Shown: piece after piece, positions 6,673-12,092 of the stretch
How the letters are laid out: each line of letters opens with the position of its first letter
How positions within the stretch are numbered: position 1 is the first letter of the stretch
Assembly (NCBI GenBank): GCA_045639185.1
Contig: JAZUCO010000138.1
Coordinates: 1-12,092 of the forward strand
Source of the DNA: UBA1081 sp045639185
GTDB taxonomy: Bacteria > Bacillota > Clostridia > Oscillospirales > Acutalibacteraceae
Length of the DNA stretch: 12,092 nt
Direction: 5' to 3'
Notes under the pieces: generated by a model
The model's input: the letters and a program-made list of their open reading frames with translations, nothing else
Told to the model about the DNA's origin: nothing
The model's database searches: none
Position numbers and translations under genes: made by a program

Positions 6673-7665
6673 ATGGCAAAATCAGCAAATCAGAAACTCA
6701 AAATGCTTTATATTGCAGATTTTCTGTATCACAAAACAGATGAAAATCACAGTGTTTCAACAGCAGAAATAATTGAAATGCTCAAAAAGAACGGAATAGA
6801 TGCAGAAAGAAAAACAATTTACTCAGACATTGAGGCATTGAAGCTTTACGGTCTTGATATCATAGTTTCAAAAGGTCGCGGCGGAGGAATCTCAATGGTT
6901 TCAAGAGAATTTCAGTTATCAGAGCTGAAACTTCTTGTTGATGCCGTGCAGTCATCAAGATTCATCACCACCAAGAAAAGCTATGAAATAATAAAGAAAC
7001 TCGGAAGTCTTGCAAGTGCCTATGAAAAAGATGACCTGCAGAGAGAAGTATATATTGTAAACAGAATAAAGAATGATAACGAAAATATCTTTTACAGCAC
7101 AGATACCATTCATCACGCCATACATACAGACAGAATGATTACATTCAGATATTTCAACTACGGTGTTGACAAAAAGAAAATGTATCACAAAAACGGTGAA
7201 AAAATCAAAGTAAGTCCTTTCGGTCTGCAGTATGACAGCGAAAAGTATTACCTCATTGCATTTGACGGTTATGCATCAAAAATAAAGCACTACCGTGTTG
7301 ATAAAATGGAGAATGTTGAAATCATTGATGAATCACGTGACGGCAAAGGATATTTCAGAAAATTTGACATTGCGGAATACTCAAATGCAACAATCACAAT
7401 GTATCAGGGCGAAGTAACCGATGTAACATTGAAAATTCCCGAAAAACTTGCTGGTGTTATCATTGATAAATTCGGCAAAAAATGCAAATTCATAAAAACA
7501 GATGACGGCGAATATTCGGTTGCAGTAAAAGCAGCACTTACACCGACTCTATACTCCTGGGTATTCACTTTCGGCGGAGAAATGAAAATAACTGCCCCCG
7601 AAAAGGCAGTTAATGATTATAAAGCACAACTTGAAAGTGCGATAAAAAGTATGGGAAACAAATAG
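6673..7665 (+). CDS. WYL-domain transcriptional regulator (DeoR/HTH_11 type)
   Basis: The protein is 330 aa. The N-terminus (about 8-75) is a winged helix-turn-helix, with recognition-helix region RKTIYSDIEALKLYGLDI and a Gly-rich wing KGRGGGISM. A linker of about 65 residues leads to a WYL domain (about 145-220): PFGLQYDSEKYYLIAFDG and HYRVDKMENVEI, with YYL in place of the Trp-Tyr-Leu signature. A WCX-type C-terminal domain (about 248-325) follows. Such proteins sense nucleic acids, nucleotides or metabolites and act as repressors or activators. ATG 6673 is chosen because SD GAAGGA (6658-6663) lies 9 nt upstream; the in-frame TTG at 6664 would directly touch the SD. It is divergent from the transporter operon, sharing a 195-bp control region, so local regulation of that operon is the likely role. 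Confidence 0.93.
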   Translation: MAKSANQKLKMLYIADFLYHKTDENHSVSTAEIIEMLKKNGIDAERKTIYSDIEALKLYGLDIIVSKGRGGGISMVSREFQLSELKLLVDAVQSSRFITTKKSYEIIKKLGSLASAYEKDDLQREVYIVNRIKNDNENIFYSTDTIHHAIHTDRMITFRYFNYGVDKKKMYHKNGEKIKVSPFGLQYDSEKYYLIAFDGYASKIKHYRVDKMENVEIIDESRDGKGYFRKFDIAEYSNATITMYQGEVTDVTLKIPEKLAGVIIDKFGKKCKFIKTDDGEYSVAVKAALTPTLYSWVFTFGGEMKITAPEKAVNDYKAQLESAIKSMGNK

Positions 7666-7698
7666 TTTAATGCACAATTGATTTTTTTGCACAATCTC

Positions 7699-7775
7699 TG
7701 TAGGGACCGATGCCCACATCGGTCCGACTGGATTACATCAGACTTTACGGAGCGATGTGGGCATCGCTCCCTACA
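7699..7775. repeat. REPIN-like double-hairpin element, copy A
   Basis: This 77-bp unit starts TGTAGGGA and ends TCCCTACA. Its two 28-bp arms (7699-7726 and 7748-7775) are inverted repeats of each other with 26 of 28 matches, and each arm is itself a palindrome: GGACCGATG/CATCGGTCC (loop CCCA) and GGAGCGATG/CATCGCTCC (loop TGGG). This is the architecture of a REPIN, two REP sequences head to head. It lies between convergent genes (WYL regulator and ROK kinase), where it may also act in termination although no T run follows. Outside it, AATTGATT (7676-7683) and AATCAATT (7779-7786) form a further inverted pair. No target-site duplication is evident. Confidence 0.85.
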
Positions 7776-7807
7776 CGGAATCAATTAATTTCTGATGCGC
7801 TGAATCA

Positions 7808-8782
7808 TTATTTACTCACCGCAACGGCAAGTGCGGCATAGTCACCTATACTGTCACCGAGCACAGCAGGAACAATTCTGCATACTGATGAAGAGGCTGA
7901 AAGAGCCTCTTTTTTTATTTCTCTCTCCATTGATTCAATCAGAAGTTCACTGCTGCGTTCATATATGCTGCCGATGACGACAACTTCGGGGTTGAGAATA
8001 TCTATAATAACAGAAAGACCTCTGCCGAGATATTCACCGCAGACTTCGTAAACTTTTTTTGCAACGGGATCACCGTTTTTTGCAGCTTCGGCAACTGATT
8101 TTGCAGTTATACCCTCAAGAGAGTCAATTCCCTGACAAAAAGATACGCTCTCGCCACGCTGAATGGCCTCAAGAGCCATTGTTCTGCCGAGCTGAGCAAT
8201 TCCTCCGCCTGAGCAGAATCCTTCAAAAGAACCTTCCTTACCGTAACCTACGGGTCCATGCTGAGAAAGACGGATATGCCCCACTTCACCTGCCATACCG
8301 TTTGTGCCCTCATAAAGTCTGCCTCCGAGAATAAGTCCTGCACCGAGTCCTGTTCCGAATGTGAGGAAAACAGCATTTTCGGAACCTTTTGCAGCACCAA
8401 ACTGCCATTCTGCAATGCCACAGGCATTTGCATCATTCTGCAGATATGCTTTTACTCCGAATTTTTCTTCACACATTGCAGTAATGGGAACATTATCCCA
8501 GCCGGGAAGATTCGGAGGTGACATTATTATGCCTTTCTTGCTGTCAAGAGGTCCTCCGCAGCTGATGCCTATTGAAACTATATCTTTATCTGAAAGAGAA
8601 TTTGCTGCAATCATTTTCTCAGCAGCCGAAAATATATTGCCTACAGCAAACTCCCAGCCTTTTTCTGTTTGTGTGGCAAATGAAGTTTTATCTGCAATTG
8701 TCATATTGCCGTCTTTATACATACCGAGAACAACAGCACATTTTGTGCCGCCGATATCAAAACCAAGATAATATTCTGTCAT
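7808..8782 (-). CDS. ROK-family sugar kinase (glucokinase-like), zinc-Cys-less type
   Basis: The product is 324 aa. The N-terminal phosphate-binding loop DIGGTK (residues 9-14), SCGGPLD (74-80), the catalytic Asp117 in QNDANA and the second phosphate loop TFGTGLGAG (141-149) are all present. GEVGHIRL (166-172) supplies the conserved His169, but the following CxCGxxGCxE zinc motif reads VGYGKEGSFE, so all three zinc cysteines are missing. This subtype without cysteines also occurs in other Firmicutes to my recollection. The likely reaction is ATP-dependent phosphorylation of a hexose such as glucose, acting in the cytosol. It lacks an N-terminal HTH, so it is an enzyme rather than a NagC-type repressor. 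The start context is GGTG-TTTTT-ATG, with a weak SD. It follows the acetyltransferase gene by 67 nt and probably shares its transcript. Confidence 0.93.
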   Translation of the reverse strand: MTEYYLGFDIGGTKCAVVLGMYKDGNMTIADKTSFATQTEKGWEFAVGNIFSAAEKMIAANSLSDKDIVSIGISCGGPLDSKKGIIMSPPNLPGWDNVPITAMCEEKFGVKAYLQNDANACGIAEWQFGAAKGSENAVFLTFGTGLGAGLILGGRLYEGTNGMAGEVGHIRLSQHGPVGYGKEGSFEGFCSGGGIAQLGRTMALEAIQRGESVSFCQGIDSLEGITAKSVAEAAKNGDPVAKKVYEVCGEYLGRGLSVIIDILNPEVVVIGSIYERSSELLIESMEREIKKEALSASSSVCRIVPAVLGDSIGDYAALAVAVSK

Positions 8783-8822
8783 AAAAACACCCGTTTCGTA
8801 AACACCCCTGTAATTTCAAGAA

Positions 8823-8844
8823 GGGAGTTGAATTAACAACTCCC
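8823..8844 (-). other. Intercistronic hairpin between acetyltransferase and ROK kinase genes
   Basis: GGGAGTTG (8823-8830) and CAACTCCC (8837-8844) make a perfect 8-bp stem with a 6-nt loop in the 67-nt gap. On the minus strand it is followed by TTCTTG rather than a T run, so it is more likely an mRNA-stabilising, processing or partial attenuation element than a full terminator. Confidence 0.6.
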
Positions 8845-8849
8845 CTGAA

Positions 8850-9461
8850 TCACAGATCATTATAATTTATTTTTTTGTCTTTGAAATAATACTCTCTGTC
8901 GTGGTCACCGATTTCTCTGAGTACTTTACAAGGATTTCCCACTGCTACAACATTTGCGGGAATATCTTTTGTAACAACGCTTCCAGCACCGATAACTGTA
9001 TTATCACCGATTGTGACACCGGGCATTATGAGTGCACCTGCACCTATCCAGCAGTTTCTGCCGATATGTACGGGCATATTGTACTGATAAGCTTTTTCAC
9101 GAAGCTCAGGCAGTACAGGATGACCTGCAGTTGCAATCACAACATTGGGAGCAATCATTGTGAAATCACCAACATAGATATGCGTATCGTCAACCATGGT
9201 GAGATTGAAGTTTGCATAAACATTATCACCGAAATGACAATGCTTACCACCCCAGTTTGCGTGGAGAGGAGGCTCGATGTAACAATTCTTCCCTATCTCG
9301 GCAAACATCTCTTTGAGCATTTTTTCTCTTAAATCAAGCTGTGTGGGTCTTGTGGCATTAAAATCATAAAGCTTATCAAGACACTGCAACTGCTCATTCA
9401 TTATTTCATCACCTGAGGGGTAATAGATATCCCCTGAGTGCATTTTTTCTTTATCTGTCAT
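8850..9461 (-). CDS. maa: Maltose/galactoside O-acetyltransferase (LacA/Maa family)
   Basis: The length (203 aa) and order of parts match the LacA/Maa family. An N-terminal helical region (about 1-60; MHSGDIYYPSGDE, LQCLDKLYDFNATRP) leads into a left-handed beta-helix of hexapeptide repeats (about 72-185). ATAGHPV carries the catalytic His, and IGRNCWIGAGALIMPGVTIG with GAGSVVTKDIPANVVAVGNP close the helix and bind CoA. The enzyme transfers acetyl from acetyl-CoA to the 6-hydroxyl of a sugar in the cytosol and works as a trimer. ATG 9461 is preceded by GGTG and a run of five T, a start context identical to that of the ROK gene over 17 nt. Both genes form a sugar-handling pair bracketed by the repeats at 7699 and 9520. 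The precise acceptor sugar is not known. Confidence 0.92.
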   Translation of the reverse strand: MTDKEKMHSGDIYYPSGDEIMNEQLQCLDKLYDFNATRPTQLDLREKMLKEMFAEIGKNCYIEPPLHANWGGKHCHFGDNVYANFNLTMVDDTHIYVGDFTMIAPNVVIATAGHPVLPELREKAYQYNMPVHIGRNCWIGAGALIMPGVTIGDNTVIGAGSVVTKDIPANVVAVGNPCKVLREIGDHDREYYFKDKKINYNDL

Positions 9462-9519
9462 AAAAACACCATTATAAATCAGAAATTGTCGGAATATTTG
9501 CGCGAGTTAAAATTAAATG

Positions 9520-9597
9520 TGTAGGGAGCGATGCCCACATCGCTCCGCAGAGTTTGATGAGACTTCTAACGGACCGATCAAGGGATCGGTCCCTACA
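9520..9597. repeat. REPIN-like double-hairpin element, copy B (inverted relative to copy A)
   Basis: This 78-bp unit again runs from TGTAGGGA to TCCCTACA. Hairpins: GGAGCGATG/CATCGCTCC (9525-9546, loop CCCA) and GGACCGATC/GATCGGTCC (9571-9592, loop AAGG). The order of the two hairpin types is reversed compared with the copy at 7699, so the copies are inverted. The outer pair of the GGACC stem changed from G-C to C-G on both sides while the loop diverged, which keeps pairing. The middle spacers also align (10 of 13 matches in the conserved part). It lies between the patatin and acetyltransferase genes, about 58 nt upstream of the latter. Confidence 0.85.
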
Positions 9598-9624
9598 TTT
9601 GGTTTGTTCAAACGCAGCGACAAA

Positions 9625-10488
9625 TTATTGTTTGCCGAGCAATCTAAATATTTCTTTTTTACACTCCATACCGTCACGATAACCGTTTTTATAAAGTGCA
9701 TTGACTGTATCAACATCTTTTGCAAGAGTAAATGCACCCGGTATATCTTCAGGTGAAAGCAACAAAGCTCTGCCTTTGCGTTCATATTCCCTTATACAAC
9801 GTATAAGATAGTTGCATACAGCAGGTCTGTCTTCTACCACATCATTAATTGCAGGATACTCCTTGAGTATTGCAGACCCGAAAATGTTTGAACCTGGGAT
9901 CTTTTCACGTCGTTCGTCAGCAGGTGCAGAAAGCACAACAACAATATTGTCGCACCCGTCATCAAAAGCCTTTCTGAAAGGAACAGGCTCTGCGAGACCA
10001 CCGTCAAAATACTCAACGTTATCTATAACAATAGGTTTGCTTGCTACGGGAATACAACAAGATGCACTCAGTATTTTAATAATACTTTCTCTGTCGTGCA
10101 TATCGCATCTGTCAAAATAAATCGTCGCACCGTCAAATGCTCTCGTTGCGCTGACAACAAAAGGTTGCTCTGCTGAAAAAAATGCATCAAAACTGAACGG
10201 GTCTGAACCTTTTTCCGAATAAAAATCTTCTGCAACCTTCTCATAGTTCATATATGTTCCGTTATGAACAAGGCTTGAAAGGCTGAGATATTCATTACCC
10301 TCTGCGGCAAGTCTGTACATTCTGATATTTCTGCCTCGTTCACCTGCTATGTATGATATGAGATTCATACTACCTGCAGACACACCGAGGTAATAATCAA
10401 ATTTTATTCCGTTATCCATAAAATAATCATACAGACCGGCTGAATATGCACACTTCATACCGCCGCCGACATCAATAAGTCCTGTCAC
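9625..10488 (-). CDS. Patatin-like phospholipase (YjjU-like)
   Basis: The product is 287 aa. The patatin catalytic elements are in place: an oxyanion loop DVGGGMK (6-12), nucleophile Ser37 in GVSAGS (G-x-S-x-G), and the dyad Asp162 in YFDGGLAEPVPF (D-G-G). The segment SASCCIPVASKPIVID (141-156) is the usual strand before it. Family members hydrolyse acyl ester bonds of phospholipids or acylglycerols. There is no signal peptide, so it acts in the cytosol or at the inner membrane face. The C-terminal third (about 185-287) is helical and resembles that of YjjU-type proteins. The start is GTG at 10488, with SD AAAGGGG 9 nt upstream. It follows the acyltransferase gene by 27 nt, so deacylation by this enzyme and reacylation by its neighbour may form a lipid-remodelling pair. 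Confidence 0.92.
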   Translation of the reverse strand: MTGLIDVGGGMKCAYSAGLYDYFMDNGIKFDYYLGVSAGSMNLISYIAGERGRNIRMYRLAAEGNEYLSLSSLVHNGTYMNYEKVAEDFYSEKGSDPFSFDAFFSAEQPFVVSATRAFDGATIYFDRCDMHDRESIIKILSASCCIPVASKPIVIDNVEYFDGGLAEPVPFRKAFDDGCDNIVVVLSAPADERREKIPGSNIFGSAILKEYPAINDVVEDRPAVCNYLIRCIREYERKGRALLLSPEDIPGAFTLAKDVDTVNALYKNGYRDGMECKKEIFRLLGKQ

Positions 10489-10515
10489 AGCTTTATTCCC
10501 CTTTCAGAAAACAAA

Positions 10516-11724
10516 TCAGACAAAATCTTTACCTCTGAGATACATCCAAGCAGCAACATATTTGATTGCAGCTCTCTTTACATCGTGACAGCTTACATCA
10601 AAATAGTGTTCATCATTAACAACGATAAGTGAATCCTTTGCGGCAATCCATACTCTTGTGATTGAAGGCATAGGCATTTCAACCTTTTCACCGTCATCCT
10701 TGATGATAACAAACTTATCTTTATAAAGCTGAAGTGTTGCGTGGTCTGCAACGGGAATTTTTGCATCTTCCTTGATTGTGCGGATAACCTGATCTTTATC
10801 TTCAAAAATCAGTTCACCGTCTTCAGCTGAAAGAACTTTCTTCTTCCATTCTTCACGCTGCCACTTATCCCAATCGAGAACATTATCAAAAATAACTGTG
10901 TTATCTTCGCTGTGGAAGAATGCATCTGTACCGTATTCAACGTTGTATCCGCAATCATCACATTTTAAGAAATCTCCCTTACTGTGAAGTGTACCGATTT
11001 TACGGCACTTGGGGCATACATAAAGAATTCTTTCAAGATACTCAGCCATATTTTCGCCGGTGTATGTTCTGGGATTCTTTCTCTGTTCTTCAAAAGCGTT
11101 CACGTAAGTATCACGTCTGATGATTTCATTGATTTCATCAACAGTCATAGTTGCAAGCTCTTCTGCAGAATATTCATTTACAACTTCACCGATAACGGGA
11201 CCGATTTTGTTTGTGTTTGCCCAACGGGGACTTCTGAGATAACCACCGATAAATCTGTGTGTGATAAGAGCCTTACCTGAATCCTTGACAAGCTTACCTG
11301 TATTTGCTGACATAAAGCCTGTTTCACCATTAAGGCTTGTGCTTCCCTCTGCAAAAAGACCAACGGGAATATCTGCCTTAAGAGTGTCAAGAATATCATT
11401 CCAGAGTACTTCAGGGGGATTACTTCTTCTCTTGACAATAACACCACCAAGATACTTGATAACAAAACCGAGAAGACCGCCTCTTGTTACATGGTCACTT
11501 GCAACAAAACGGATATACTTGTTAAATTCAAGCATAAGGAATCCGGGGTCAAGTGCGTCTGTATGGTTTGAGATAACAAGGAATGTCTTGTTCTTGGGTC
11601 TGTATGGTTTCATTTCCGCATGAAGTACGGGGAATGCGAAAGGTTTAAGAATTTTGAAAACAAGCATAACCATAAAACGATTACGGTGATAGCCTTTTCT
11701 CATTTCTTTTCTGCTTCTGCTCAT
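10516..11724 (-). CDS. PlsC-type 1-acylglycerol-3-phosphate acyltransferase-like protein with zinc ribbon
   Basis: The product is 402 aa, longer than the 200-250 aa of simple PlsC proteins. The acyltransferase domain (about 25-185) has block I NHTDALD (His54 and Asp59, the HX4D catalytic pair) and block III FAEGSTS (Glu126-Gly127). A hydrophobic stretch near 17-35 may anchor it in the membrane. After it comes a zinc-ribbon-like segment: CPKC (Cys237, Cys240) and CDDC (Cys255, Cys258). The C-terminal part (about 280-402) is beta-rich, with alternating strands such as LQLYKDKFVIIKDDGEKVEM, possibly a PH- or GRAM-like fold (inference). The start ATG overlaps the stop of the acyl-CoA ligase by 4 nt (ATGA), so activated acyl groups may be passed on to this enzyme. 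The acceptor lipid is not known. Confidence 0.9.
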   Translation of the reverse strand: MSRSRKEMRKGYHRNRFMVMLVFKILKPFAFPVLHAEMKPYRPKNKTFLVISNHTDALDPGFLMLEFNKYIRFVASDHVTRGGLLGFVIKYLGGVIVKRRSNPPEVLWNDILDTLKADIPVGLFAEGSTSLNGETGFMSANTGKLVKDSGKALITHRFIGGYLRSPRWANTNKIGPVIGEVVNEYSAEELATMTVDEINEIIRRDTYVNAFEEQRKNPRTYTGENMAEYLERILYVCPKCRKIGTLHSKGDFLKCDDCGYNVEYGTDAFFHSEDNTVIFDNVLDWDKWQREEWKKKVLSAEDGELIFEDKDQVIRTIKEDAKIPVADHATLQLYKDKFVIIKDDGEKVEMPMPSITRVWIAAKDSLIVVNDEHYFDVSCHDVKRAAIKYVAAWMYLRGKDFV

Positions 11725-12092
11725 TTGCCTGCCTCCTCTGCTGCAGCTTCCTCTTCAAGAACACGGTAAGCAACCTTGCCTACAAGTGTTCTGGGAAGTT
11801 CTTTTCTGAAAACTATTTCTCTGGGTCTTTCCATAACATCAAGATACTGTTTACAGTAATCAAGAATTTTTATTTTCTGCTCAGGTGTTTCGGGAACACC
11901 GTCTTTGAGAACGATATATGCACGGACCTTCTGCATCTTATAAGCATCTTTAACACCGATTGCACATGAGTAATCGATATCGGGGTGCTTGTCAAGAACT
12001 TTCTCGATCTGAGAAGGATATACATTATATCCGCTTGAAATAATCATTCTCTTGATTCGCTGTTTGAAATATACAAAGCCTTCTTCATCAAC
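11721..12092 (-). CDS. AMP-forming acyl-CoA synthetase/ligase, C-terminal part only
   Basis: The frame is open from the right edge (12092) to TGA at 11721, giving 123 residues. It is the mobile C-terminal domain of the adenylate-forming family: EEGFVYFKQRIKRMIISSGYN (hinge region of the form R-x-K-x-x-I-x-x-x-G-x-N) followed by VYPSQIEKVLDKHPDI, and near the end ELPRTLVGKVAYR with the conserved Lys of the adenylation step. The best guess is a long-chain fatty acyl-CoA ligase, given the following acyltransferase and patatin genes; other carboxylate ligases of the family cannot be excluded. The final residues are Glu/Ala-rich. The internal ATG at 12047 is not the start, because the hinge motif begins before it and the frame continues through the edge. 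Confidence 0.92.
   Translation of the reverse strand, partial: VDEEGFVYFKQRIKRMIISSGYNVYPSQIEKVLDKHPDIDYSCAIGVKDAYKMQKVRAYIVLKDGVPETPEQKIKILDYCKQYLDVMERPREIVFRKELPRTLVGKVAYRVLEEEAAAEEAGK

Noticed and set aside
7671..7695. TGCACAAT direct repeats (7671-7678 and 7688-7695) as target-site duplication of copy A
   Set aside because: Both copies lie on the same side of the element, so they cannot be its target-site duplication.
7699..7775. Repeat copies read as a CRISPR array
   Set aside because: Only two copies, 1.7 kb apart, inverted to each other and each a double hairpin; there are no regular spacers or cas genes.
8823..8844. Hairpin as an intrinsic terminator between the acetyltransferase and ROK genes
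   Set aside because: The stem is good but it is followed by TTCTTG, not a T run, on the minus strand.
9471..9476. Minus-strand TATAAT just before the acetyltransferase gene
   Set aside because: Transcription would begin about 3 nt before the ATG and no -35 box is seen at 16-18 nt, so it is not accepted as a promoter.

Overview
The window is A+T-rich, densely coded and has short intergenic gaps. Consensus Shine-Dalgarno (SD) boxes, sigma-A-like promoters and protein features such as a GH2 hydrolase, a GPH-type MFS carrier, a WYL regulator and a zinc-Cys-less ROK kinase suggest a gut-type Clostridia (Oscillospiraceae/Ruminococcus-like). That assignment is inference, because no rRNA or marker gene is present. 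No tRNA, rRNA, CRISPR array or transposase gene was seen.

Left part (1-2815): a GH2 glycoside hydrolase runs off the left edge on the minus strand. It is divergent from a secreted, beta-propeller-like protein of 365 aa on the plus strand, and a 13-bp perfect palindrome lies between them. Convergent to the secreted protein is an overlooked 44-residue amphipathic peptide gene (2532-2666, minus). It has its own near-consensus promoter, strong SD and intrinsic terminator, and it is the best candidate for something undescribed.

Centre (2816-7665): a tightly coupled minus-strand operon encodes a GPH/MelB-type MFS transporter, a cytoplasmic metallophosphoesterase and a PI-PLC X-domain phosphodiesterase without a signal peptide. 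A WYL-domain transcriptional regulator is transcribed divergently from a shared 195-bp control region. The arrangement suggests regulated uptake and intracellular breakdown of a phosphodiester compound, possibly lipid-headgroup derived.

Right part (7666-12092): a ROK sugar kinase and a LacA/Maa-type acetyltransferase (minus strand) are bracketed by two inverted copies of a 77-78 bp REPIN-like element made of two palindromic hairpins, with one compensatory base-pair change between copies. Beyond the second copy is a minus-strand lipid operon: acyl-CoA ligase (3' end only), a PlsC-type acyltransferase with an embedded zinc ribbon, and a patatin-like phospholipase.

Taken together, the window has two themes: glycoside and sugar handling (GH2, MFS, ROK, acetyltransferase) and lipid or phosphodiester turnover (PI-PLC, phosphoesterase, patatin, acyltransferase, acyl-CoA ligase). 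The link between the two is inferred from proximity only.
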